Positions 23,335 through 31,053 of a DNA stretch of 32,607 nucleotides are shown piece by piece; positions within the stretch are counted from its first letter, which is position 1, and each line of letters begins with the position of its first letter. Made by a program: the position numbers and the translations under genes. Origin of the DNA: Bacillota bacterium. Lineage in GTDB: Bacteria; Bacillota; Clostridia; Acetivibrionales; DSM-1351. The notes beneath the pieces were generated by a model that had not been told where the DNA came from, searched no databases, and saw only the letters and a program-made list of their open reading frames with translations. The DNA lies in contig JAEYNY010000065.1 of NCBI GenBank assembly GCA_023412275.1, positions 1-32,607 on the forward strand, read 5' to 3'.

Positions 23335-23350
23335 ATGCCTTTATTTAAAA

Positions 23351-23374
23351 TTAAACTGATAATCTACCTACCAT
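23351..23374 (-). CDS. Seven-codon ORF with ideal ribosome binding site
   Basis: Reads ATG GTA GGT AGA TTA TCA GTT TAA (MVGRLSV). It is preceded by AAAGGAGGGG (23381-23390), with AGGAGG exactly 8 nt before the ATG, the strongest Shine-Dalgarno in this locus. A perfect terminator follows. It lies 89 nt after the ABC ATPase gene. It could be a peptide product or substrate of the locus (compare the 7-residue precursor of microcin C), a leader peptide for attenuation of the downstream DinB-like gene, or chance. Translation is plausible; function is unknown. Confidence 0.4.
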   Translation of the reverse strand: MVGRLSV

Positions 23375-23400
23375 TTAGATCCCCTCCTTTCAAAATGATT

Positions 23401-23439
23401 ATTGTTTAAGAAAACAATGTATATGTACTTTCGAAGTAC
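23401..23439. other. Two small hairpins between ABC ATPase and 7-codon ORF
   Basis: ATTGTTT / AAACAAT (about 23401-23418) and GTACTT-TCG-AAGTAC (23425-23439) are adjacent inverted repeats. Neither has a T-tract, so they look like mRNA processing or stability structures, or operators, rather than terminators. Confidence 0.4.
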
Positions 23440-23463
23440 CACAAATTGAGCCGATGTCTTTTT

Positions 23464-24462
23464 TTATTGATCAATCAGAATCTTTGAGTCATTATTCAGG
23501 TAGATATCATGAATTATATCCTCTATTGCTTTTTCCTTAATTTCTATATCCGCTATTTCAGCAATCTTTGATATTTCAAACAACAAATGACCTGCTGAAG
23601 ATACTGTTTTATCGACAATAAAGCTCCATTTTAATCCGTTTAGTTCAGGTGTACCCTTTACGCCGGGGATATCAAATTCATTTATTGGCGACAGCAGGTT
23701 TACCGTTACAACGCTTGTTTTATTATAGCTATCTCTAAGATTAGTCATAGGACAATCAACAACAATGACTCCCTTATCAATTAAAATAATTCTCTCACAA
23801 ATTTCTTCTATATCCTTCATATCATGGGAAGTGAGAATTACCGTGGTTTTGTACTCTCGGTTAAGCTTCAGAATAAACTCACGTATTTGGCGTTTTGCCA
23901 CGATATCCAAGCCTATCGTAGGTTCATCAAGGAAAAGTAATTCCGGATTGTGCAATATGGAGGCGGCAATCTCCGCACGCATACGCTGTCCCAGACTGAG
24001 TTGGCGGACAGGTTGGTTCCATATGCTTTCAAGTTCAAGGTATTCCTTGAAAAGATCCAGATTTTTTGCATAAACATCATCCTCAATCCTATATATTTTC
24101 TTTAAAAGCTTAAAAGTGTCATTTATGGGCAAATCCCACCACAGTTGGCTTCGCTGTCCAAATACAACACCTATATGATAAGCATTTTGTTTTCTCTTCT
24201 TAAATGGATCATTCCCCATAACGGTTATATTCCCTGATGTAGGCGCAAGAATTCCACTAAGCATTTTTATGGTGGTAGACTTTCCTGCTCCATTAGGGCC
24301 AACAAATCCCACAAGACTGCCTTTTGAGATTGAAAAATTAATATCTTTAACAGCATTTATCATCTCAAACTTTCTGGCAAACATAAATTTTAAAATGCCA
24401 CCTTCACGCTTTGCTATTTTATAATCACGAGACAATCCTTTAACATTTATAAGTTGTTCCAT
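23464..24462 (-). CDS. ABC transporter ATP-binding protein (exporter)
   Basis: A 332-residue ATPase with GFVGPNGAGKSTTIKMLSG (Walker A, near residue 53), GVVFGQRSQLWWDLP (Q-loop region), LSLGQRMRAEIAA (signature), LLFLDEPTIGLD (Walker B) and a following switch His (LTSHDM). The QLWWDLP sequence and the roughly 90-residue C-terminal extension are typical of ATPases paired with DUF990-type ABC-2 permeases. It should energise the two permeases at 25607-27167; it is separated from them by the BtrH-like gene, but all lie on one strand with short gaps. The ATG at 24462 follows GGGAGGAG. Confidence 0.9.
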   Translation of the reverse strand: MEQLINVKGLSRDYKIAKREGGILKFMFARKFEMINAVKDINFSISKGSLVGFVGPNGAGKSTTIKMLSGILAPTSGNITVMGNDPFKKRKQNAYHIGVVFGQRSQLWWDLPINDTFKLLKKIYRIEDDVYAKNLDLFKEYLELESIWNQPVRQLSLGQRMRAEIAASILHNPELLFLDEPTIGLDIVAKRQIREFILKLNREYKTTVILTSHDMKDIEEICERIILIDKGVIVVDCPMTNLRDSYNKTSVVTVNLLSPINEFDIPGVKGTPELNGLKWSFIVDKTVSSAGHLLFEISKIAEIADIEIKEKAIEDIIHDIYLNNDSKILIDQ

Positions 24463-24484
24463 ATATACTCCTCCCACAACGATA

Positions 24485-25552
24485 TCATGAAAAGTCCTCA
24501 GTAGTGTATTGATAATACTTTAATTCAATCAGCAATTCATTCAGGAATTGTTTGAAAAGTTCTTTGCTGTTCATTATCATATTACTTACCCGGTCTCTAG
24601 AGGTCATTGCAAGCTCTTTATTTGGGGATATAGTTATTTTAGTAAATAAGTTCAATGCAGTCTGTAGAATTTTAACTATATTTTGAATTTGACCAAGAAG
24701 TGAATCCTGTTTACGTAAAATATATTTGTTATCAATCAAATAATTCAAACGTCTTTGCCATAGCGTTGACATATCCTTAATAAGTCCAAGGGGTCTGAAT
24801 CTGTTAAATTCAATATCTTTAATTTGCTGTGCAATTAAATCAAAGCTATCTGCACCAAAGAAAAAATCTCCCTTTTCTTTAATACTTATTGAATTAAAGT
24901 TGAAATTAATATTTTCGCCTGCCATATTCCTGAATATGTTTTCACATGACATAAATTGTTCAATTGAGTGTATCAGTTCCGCTATACTGACAACAAAAGT
25001 ATATTCATCTCTATACCTTAATAGCATGACATTTGAATTTTTACGGAATCCTTCAAATTCGTCAACTCCGTAGAACCCATTATGCATTTCATCATATGAG
25101 CAAGAATAGCATCCGAATTTACCTCCGGGCATATCCTTATAAGGGAAAAAATCGCCCAGGTAGAACTCTCTTTTTTCACTATCATAACCATAAACAATCA
25201 GATTGTGTGTCTCAGCATCAGTCCCCTTATAAGCCTTCATATCCTGTCTGTTTACTGCTATATAAATATAAAAGTTATTATTTAAAGCGAATTCAAGATA
25301 TTCAACGATATCACATTTCATATTGTCAATAAAATCATAAGTTAACCCTGATATAGTAAAATACGGGCAATTAAAAAATTCAGTGGTTCTTGCAAACCCG
25401 TCCAATTCCAAGAATTTAGCTATATAGATGTTAACGAGATTGTTTACCATCCAAGAATTTGCTTGTGGATAGCTATCTAAAATTGCCATTAAATATGTGT
25501 CCGCCGGTAAATGAGATATATCCGGCTTCGTAAATGGTAATAACTTATTCAT
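24485..25552 (-). CDS. BtrH-like acyltransferase/peptidase-fold protein
   Basis: A 355-residue protein resembling the butirosin BtrH N-terminal family. The diagnostic strand is THNLIVYGYDSEKREFYLGD, with His116 before YGYD and a following Asp134. The N-terminus (PQANSWMVNNLVNIYIAKFL) aligns with the helix that normally carries the nucleophilic Cys, but no Cys is present there. The C-terminal half is helical with no motif I recognise. BtrH itself moves an acyl group from a carrier protein to an acceptor. The carrier protein gene in the same operon makes that role attractive here. The ATG at 25552 has AGAGG upstream. A distant homologue is encoded at 31054-32163. Confidence 0.65.
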   Translation of the reverse strand: MNKLLPFTKPDISHLPADTYLMAILDSYPQANSWMVNNLVNIYIAKFLELDGFARTTEFFNCPYFTISGLTYDFIDNMKCDIVEYLEFALNNNFYIYIAVNRQDMKAYKGTDAETHNLIVYGYDSEKREFYLGDFFPYKDMPGGKFGCYSCSYDEMHNGFYGVDEFEGFRKNSNVMLLRYRDEYTFVVSIAELIHSIEQFMSCENIFRNMAGENINFNFNSISIKEKGDFFFGADSFDLIAQQIKDIEFNRFRPLGLIKDMSTLWQRRLNYLIDNKYILRKQDSLLGQIQNIVKILQTALNLFTKITISPNKELAMTSRDRVSNMIMNSKELFKQFLNELLIELKYYQYTTEDFS

Positions 25553-25606
25553 CTTTATCCTCTTTCTTATATAACTCATTTTACTATCTAAGTAAATCGG
25601 TTTATG

Positions 25607-26407
25607 TTAACTACCACTGCCTGAATAACGCCTCAATCCTCTGTTGAAAATAAATATGGACAGTGCAAAAATCATAACTCCTATAAGGGGCGACAATAAT
25701 CCTATTATTAAATCCGAACCTGTCTGTACTTTCGTTAATATTATAAGACTTGGATAGTAATTGATAATGGCATAGGGCAGTATAAAAGTTAATATAAATC
25801 CTATGTATTGAGGAAATATTGTTAGCGGATATTGAATCATAGAACGTATATCATAATACAGTGTCAGTGACAGAGAATCAGTCCTTAACAGCCAGAAGCT
25901 TAAACTTCCCAGAATAATCATAGCACCCGCCTGAAAGAAAATACCGCCGATTATGGCAAAAACCAAATAAATATACGAAAAAAATGTCATCCTGTAATTA
26001 ATTTTATATATTGCAAGAATCATAAATACTATTGTTACAAGAATCTGTCCGAGAAAAGTATCTCCAAAGCGGCGACACATCATTTGCTTAATAACACCCA
26101 TTGGCCTTATGAGATAACTGTCGAGGTTTCCTGAAGTTATCTCATTTTCAAGGTGGTACACCGTATACCAAAAAAATATGCCTGCGATTGCATAGGTTAC
26201 TACATTTAAGCCATATAACACTGTCATTTCTTCAAAACTCCAGCCTTCAATACTATTGAATCGCTGTACCAAGGCCCAGAATGTTATATAAGAAATAAAG
26301 TATCTGTAAAAATTTACTGTCAGACCGGTAAAAAAACTTATGCGATATTCCATTCTAGACTTTAAAAATATCTTTACATAACTGCCATATATGCTTAAAA
26401 ATTCCAT
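25607..26407 (-). CDS. ABC-2 type permease, subunit 2
   Basis: A 266-residue, six-segment membrane protein of the ABC-2/DUF990 type. The amino end is VKIFLKSRMEYRISFFTGLT, and a central motif SGNLDSYLIRPMG contacts the ATPase in relatives. Hydrophobic segments run through the rest, including IIGLLSPLIGVMIFALSIFI near the C-terminus. The start is separated from the stop of the preceding permease gene by one base (TAA T ATG), giving tight coupling. The two permeases and the ATPase together form a heteromeric exporter, probably for the locus product. Confidence 0.85.
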   Translation of the reverse strand: MEFLSIYGSYVKIFLKSRMEYRISFFTGLTVNFYRYFISYITFWALVQRFNSIEGWSFEEMTVLYGLNVVTYAIAGIFFWYTVYHLENEITSGNLDSYLIRPMGVIKQMMCRRFGDTFLGQILVTIVFMILAIYKINYRMTFFSYIYLVFAIIGGIFFQAGAMIILGSLSFWLLRTDSLSLTLYYDIRSMIQYPLTIFPQYIGFILTFILPYAIINYYPSLIILTKVQTGSDLIIGLLSPLIGVMIFALSIFIFNRGLRRYSGSGS

Positions 26408-26408
26408 A

Positions 26409-27167
26409 TTACCCTCCCTGTACAACCGCTTTCCTTAATGCCATCCTATATACAATAAAATTGAGAACGATAAAAACACAAATCCATGCAAGCAGGACTA
26501 AGTAATTTGTAAGAATGCTTTGTCCTTGGACCTTTGCAAACAAAAGTTCTAAAGGAAATGAATATAAAAATCTAAAGGGTAAAACTGTTGCTATAGATTT
26601 CAGAAAGCCGGGCAGAATAGCAATGGGTAAAAAAGATCCGGCAAAGAGCCTTATTGTATCTTCTATTAATAATTTCAGTGGCCAGATCTCAATTATTGCA
26701 AATGCCAGAAAACCAATCAAGGCATAAATCAGCACCAACAATACATGCCCTAATATCAAGGCTATAAGAACCAGTAATATATTACTATATACACCGTGGT
26801 ATAGCATCGGAATGAAAATAATTGCTACAGGCAGACCCTGAACAATGAATTTTGAGACGGTTTTTGCCAGTTCCGTTTGCCATGACATAGTAAAGATGTT
26901 TATAGGCCTCAGAAGGTCAATAACAAAAGCACCTGTGGATACTTTGCCTCCTATACTATCCGATATACCTGGAGTATAAATCATCGCTATAATATTTGAC
27001 ATTATGGTATACCTGATCATATATTGGATCATCTCTGTATTTTCTCTGTACAAGGATTTCCACAGCAGTATATTAATATAAATTACCAGTATGGAGCCTA
27101 AGCAAGAAAAAAACATAGAGTAACGGTATACAAAAGAATTCTTTAAAGAAATATAAAATAAGTACAT
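26409..27167 (-). CDS. ABC-2 type permease, subunit 1
   Basis: A 252-residue membrane protein with about six hydrophobic segments, beginning MYLFYISLKNSFVYRYSMFF. The cytoplasmic loop GKVSTGAFVIDLLRPINIF parallels SGNLDSYLIRPMG of the partner permease, so the two are related subunits. GAGGAAG lies before the ATG at 27167; the longer frame to 27188 has no better ribosome binding site. It follows the adenylation gene by 21 nt. Confidence 0.85.
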   Translation of the reverse strand: MYLFYISLKNSFVYRYSMFFSCLGSILVIYINILLWKSLYRENTEMIQYMIRYTIMSNIIAMIYTPGISDSIGGKVSTGAFVIDLLRPINIFTMSWQTELAKTVSKFIVQGLPVAIIFIPMLYHGVYSNILLVLIALILGHVLLVLIYALIGFLAFAIIEIWPLKLLIEDTIRLFAGSFLPIAILPGFLKSIATVLPFRFLYSFPLELLFAKVQGQSILTNYLVLLAWICVFIVLNFIVYRMALRKAVVQGG

Positions 27168-27188
27168 GTTTTTTCTTCCTCTATTCAA

Positions 27189-28727
27189 TTATGGTACTAC
27201 ATATTCTGCCTTCAGTTTAACCATGTCAATTTTCCCATTATCCGTAAGTTCAAAGCAGTCTTTTTGTATAAAAGTTGTTGGCAGCATATATTGAGGGAGA
27301 CTTAGCTTTAAATCGTTAAGTATCCTCTGTTTCATTTCCGTAGCGTCAAGGGACTTTTCAGATGTTTTATAAAAAGCTATAATTATGTCCGCATTTATCT
27401 TATTCTTCGCAACCAAAACTGCAGACATTTCTATATATTGTAGCCTGTTGAGTTGATTCCTTATCTCTCCCAATTCAACCCTGTTTCCATTAATTTTGAC
27501 AAATTGGTCGTCCCTACCCAGGTAAACCAACTCTCCGTTTACATATTTAGCCTTATCCCCTGTTTTATAAAGAACCGGGGACTCATCCAAATGATTCTGT
27601 AAAAAGGCTTCACTGGTTTGCTCAGGTAGATTTAAATACCCTTTTCCTACACAAACACCTGATATATATATTTCCCCTTCTACATCATTTGCAGCTATAA
27701 CACCTTTATTGGAATCCAATAAATAAATCCCCACATTATCAACAGGATCACCCAAGGACACATATTCGTCGCCATATGATATATCAAATTCTTTTGCTGT
27801 AACACAAATAGAAGTCTCTGTTGGCCCGTAAAAATTGTATAGCTTACACTCCGGCAGTACCTTCACAAATTTCTTAATACAAGTGGGAGTCAATTCCTCT
27901 CCACTGCTTACTACTCTGCGCAGTGAGCTTAGTGAAGCACTTGGCATACTGCTGATTTTTTCAATGAAAATACTAAGAAGCGAAGGAACAAATTGGACTA
28001 CTGAAACTCTCTTTTGTATAATCAAGCTAGTTATAAATGATATATTCTTATATGAAGTATCTTTGGTAACAATTAATCTTGCTCCTGAAACCAATGGCAA
28101 AAAAATTTCCCATAAGGATATATCGAAGCCAATTGGTGCTTTAAACAAGCAACATTGCTCCTCATCCATCTGAAAGTAATTTTTTTGCCACCTTATGCGG
28201 TTGGAGAATCCGGCCTGATGAATCAACACCCCTTTGGGAGAGCCACTTGAGCCGGATGTATATAATAAGTAAGCCAAGTCATCCTCAGTACCGTAATACT
28301 TGGGAAATCCGACGGCTTCAGATTCCTCAACCGGTAAAGAAATTATCTTGACATTGCTTTGGAAAGGGTTTGCATCCGGCTCATCAGTTAATACAAAACT
28401 TATCTTTGCATCATCAACAATAAATTGAACTCTTTTTTCCGGATACTCCCGTGAAATAGGAACGTACACTCCTCCCAGTTTCAAAATCGCCAATAATGCA
28501 TAGATATAATAATCGGATTTTTTTGCATATAACCCGATAAAGTCCCCTTTTCTTGCACCTTTTAGATATAGTTGGCTTGCTACCTGGTTAGCTTTATTAT
28601 TTATGTCAGAATATGTGTACTGTTGGTCATTAAAATCCAGACAAACTCGTTCCGGAAATGCCTGTACAGCGTTTTCAAACATATCTACAACCGTAGTAAA
28701 ACCTTTTTGTGTTGGAGACGTTAGCAT
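27189..28727 (-). CDS. Stand-alone NRPS-type adenylation enzyme
   Basis: A 512-residue adenylate-forming enzyme with the NRPS core motifs: A3 LLYTSGSSGSPKGVLI (about 154), A4 FDISLWEIF (201), A5 NFYGPTE (298), A7 YKTGD, A8 GRDDQFVKINGNRVELGEI and A10 NGKID. There is no condensation, carrier or thioesterase domain. It probably activates an amino acid and loads the carrier protein encoded at 30270-30542. By hand alignment to GrsA the pocket residues read about D-I-W-Q-V-S-F-I-C-K; Asp202 at the first position suggests an alpha-amino acid, but the code matches none I know. The ATG at 28727 is chosen; a TTG at 28733 is possible. Confidence 0.88.
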   Translation of the reverse strand: MLTSPTQKGFTTVVDMFENAVQAFPERVCLDFNDQQYTYSDINNKANQVASQLYLKGARKGDFIGLYAKKSDYYIYALLAILKLGGVYVPISREYPEKRVQFIVDDAKISFVLTDEPDANPFQSNVKIISLPVEESEAVGFPKYYGTEDDLAYLLYTSGSSGSPKGVLIHQAGFSNRIRWQKNYFQMDEEQCCLFKAPIGFDISLWEIFLPLVSGARLIVTKDTSYKNISFITSLIIQKRVSVVQFVPSLLSIFIEKISSMPSASLSSLRRVVSSGEELTPTCIKKFVKVLPECKLYNFYGPTETSICVTAKEFDISYGDEYVSLGDPVDNVGIYLLDSNKGVIAANDVEGEIYISGVCVGKGYLNLPEQTSEAFLQNHLDESPVLYKTGDKAKYVNGELVYLGRDDQFVKINGNRVELGEIRNQLNRLQYIEMSAVLVAKNKINADIIIAFYKTSEKSLDATEMKQRILNDLKLSLPQYMLPTTFIQKDCFELTDNGKIDMVKLKAEYVVP

Positions 28728-28770
28728 TGACAATTCCCACTTTCCATCTATGTCATAATATATTACACTA

Positions 28771-30204
28771 TTATTTTTTTCTCAGATTCTTACCTAACCT
28801 TACTTCGTTACCTATATTTTTCAATATAGATTTAACCTCGTCCAATCCAAACCCATGTGCCAGCATTTCAAATACATGATGCGTTTGTATGGTTTTAATT
28901 GTTGAATTTGTAATACGTTTTGGGAACTCGTTACACAATTCTTCTGCCTTACTGTAATCCATTGTAGCATGGGACCATTGGTAGTTATTACCAACTAGAT
29001 TATAGGCTTCTTTCTGTTTTGAAATTGGTGTAGTAATGTCGTAGTACCAAGGCACAACAGCATAGAAGTCCGGAGCAGCGTTATTTATGAAATTAATTGT
29101 ATCGTTAACGCTTTCCTCAGTCTCTCCCGGGAAGCCCACAAAGAAGAAGCCCATTGTAGCAATACCATGTTTTTTGAGAATTGATATTCCTCTGGTCAGA
29201 TCCTCAACAGTAGTTTTTTTGTTCATCCTGTTAAGCATCTCCTGATTACCGGATTCCAGCCCCAATATTACAGCAACACATCCTGTTTCCTTCATCAGCT
29301 GTGCCAATTCATCAGTAATAAACTGACAGCGCACATATGAAAACCATTTAAAGTTATATTGATTTCTTTTCATCATAAGCAACATATCTTTAAACCGCTC
29401 TGTTGGTACATTGAGATTATCATCAATAAAATGTACAATCTGCGTCTTTCCCATTTCATAGATCTGGTTTAATTCCCGTTCCACGTTATCAATTGTTCTG
29501 ATTTGATGTTTTCCGCTATGAATCGGATAAGCACAGAAAGTACAGGAGTATGGACATGATATGGACGCTCTGATCGGAACTATCTTTAAATTTTGATCAC
29601 CAAACAGCTTCCAATCCAAATTACAATCTTCTAAAGATTCATATTCTATTTCGGTTTCATTCTTAATAAACTGGTTGCCACTGCGGAAAGTGATATTTTT
29701 AATATCAGCCAATTCCCTTTTACCATTTAATGCCTCAATGATTTCTATTAGCTTGTCTCCACCTGCATAAGAGTTAAAATATATATCCGCACCGATTTTT
29801 TTGTAAAGGAGCTGCAGTTCTCTCAATGTAAACTGTTTGGTTTTTGCAACAATAAAAGGGCCTCCAACAAAAATAGTAGCAGAAGGTTTATACTTTTTAA
29901 CAAATGCTGCAATTTTTTCAAGTGATTCAAAATCAGTAATATGCGTTGTTGAGATACCAACATACTTGTAGTCGTTAGTTGTTAGTTTTTCTTTTAATTC
30001 ATCTTTAAAATCTTCAAAGGAAGACAAGTAATCACATGTGTATCCGTTTCTTATAAGTTTTGTACCCAAATGTGCCAAAGCACCCGGGAATGAAACATTT
30101 AATTCAACCTCTTTTTCATCATATACTCTTGCGATTCTTTCCAACTCTTTAGATACGTTGGAGCCTGTAAAGCTGATTAACAGAACATCATACATCTTAT
30201 CCAT
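28771..30204 (-). CDS. B12-binding-type radical SAM enzyme
   Basis: A 477-residue protein. Residues 1 to about 160 look like a cobalamin-binding Rossmann domain (VGISTTHITDFESLEKIA, then ATIFVGGPFIVA), but I do not see the DxHxxG cobalamin ligand motif, which many B12 radical SAM proteins also lack. The radical SAM domain has the 4Fe-4S site CPYSCTFC (Cys217, 221, 224), followed by HFIDDNLNVPTERF, ILGLESGNQEML and MGFFFVGFPGETEES, all typical of the family. Possible reactions are methylation or C-C bond change of a carrier-bound substrate. The ATG at 30204 follows a G-rich stretch, not a classic Shine-Dalgarno. Confidence 0.88.
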   Translation of the reverse strand: MDKMYDVLLISFTGSNVSKELERIARVYDEKEVELNVSFPGALAHLGTKLIRNGYTCDYLSSFEDFKDELKEKLTTNDYKYVGISTTHITDFESLEKIAAFVKKYKPSATIFVGGPFIVAKTKQFTLRELQLLYKKIGADIYFNSYAGGDKLIEIIEALNGKRELADIKNITFRSGNQFIKNETEIEYESLEDCNLDWKLFGDQNLKIVPIRASISCPYSCTFCAYPIHSGKHQIRTIDNVERELNQIYEMGKTQIVHFIDDNLNVPTERFKDMLLMMKRNQYNFKWFSYVRCQFITDELAQLMKETGCVAVILGLESGNQEMLNRMNKKTTVEDLTRGISILKKHGIATMGFFFVGFPGETEESVNDTINFINNAAPDFYAVVPWYYDITTPISKQKEAYNLVGNNYQWSHATMDYSKAEELCNEFPKRITNSTIKTIQTHHVFEMLAHGFGLDEVKSILKNIGNEVRLGKNLRKK

Positions 30205-30269
30205 TGTCACACCCACCCCTAACTTATTTTTGACTGCCTAGAAAAAGGCCATTTCTTATTGAAACCTGC

Positions 30270-30542
30270 TTATATTTGCGCCCGGGATTTTACATAGGAT
30301 ATAAAGTCCTCTAGAGTTTTAAATGAAGATATAGCCAACATTTCATCATCGAATATAAAATTGAATGTTGTCTCCAAAGATGCACATATTTTAATAAAAC
30401 TCATTGAGTCAATATTGATACTGCTTAAATCAAGGTCAGGTCTTATATCGCTGTAAAGCATATCTAAATTTGCTTCAATTGCCTTCTTGACCTCATTTTC
30501 AACAACATCTAACTTCTCGTTTTTTTCAATTTGTTCATTCAT
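30270..30542 (-). CDS. Acyl/peptidyl carrier protein
   Basis: A 90-residue carrier protein. The phosphopantetheine site is INIDSMSFIKI, with Ser46 as the attachment residue, followed by an acidic helix II and the usual LEDFISYVKS C-terminal helix. A charged N-terminal extension (NEQIEKNEKLDVVENEVKKA) precedes it. GGGGGAG lies 5 nt before the ATG. As first gene of the operon it is the likely tether for the substrate activated by the adenylation enzyme and modified by the radical SAM enzyme. The paired fatty acid genes expected of a housekeeping ACP are absent here. Confidence 0.88.
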   Translation of the reverse strand: MNEQIEKNEKLDVVENEVKKAIEANLDMLYSDIRPDLDLSSINIDSMSFIKICASLETTFNFIFDDEMLAISSFKTLEDFISYVKSRAQI

Positions 30543-30746
30543 TATATCTCCCCCTATTATGATTTTTAAATATATTTATAATTCAGTTCAGCTTCTTTAC
30601 CAAATATTTTCTATACAATATCAGTAAAGAATCCCTTCCATTAATATCAAAAATATTAAGTTGATATTCTAATAATTTCCAAAATATTACACAATGTAAC
30701 TAATAACATTCTACACAAAAAAACAATTACTACCTTATTTTTTTAT

Positions 30747-30773
30747 ATTATACATATTGTTTCTGTTTGTCAA
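30747..30773 (-). promoter_or_regulatory. Candidate promoter of the biosynthetic operon
   Basis: TTGACA (30768-30773) and TATAAT (30747-30752) on the minus strand are perfect boxes but only 15 nt apart, so it may be weak or activator-dependent. It would give a leader of about 200 nt. In the rest of the 511-nt gap (30543-31053) I see only AT-rich sequence and the divergent promoter. Confidence 0.45.
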
Positions 30774-30871
30774 TATTTTACCATAATATGAAATTTTTTG
30801 GGACTATCTTACCATTACACAATGCCTAACCTCAATGGTTATTTTACTTTTTTATGTACTTTTGTAAGCTA

Positions 30872-30901
30872 TTGACATCGCGAAATGAATAGGTTTATAA
30901 T
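30872..30901 (+). promoter_or_regulatory. Promoter of the divergent BtrH-like gene
   Basis: Perfect TTGACA (30872-30877), 18-nt spacer, TATAAT (30896-30901). The leader to the GTG start is about 145 nt. Confidence 0.7.
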
Positions 30902-31053
30902 TAGGTCAAATTTGTTTTTAAAACTTTCCTATTTTCTATCAACTACCGTTACCAATTTACAATTCACCGGGTATCTGTTTGCTCCCAGGGTAAATCTCAG
31001 AACTAAACACTGAAGCATCCGATTTTAAGACTAAGAATGGAGATGAAACGAAG

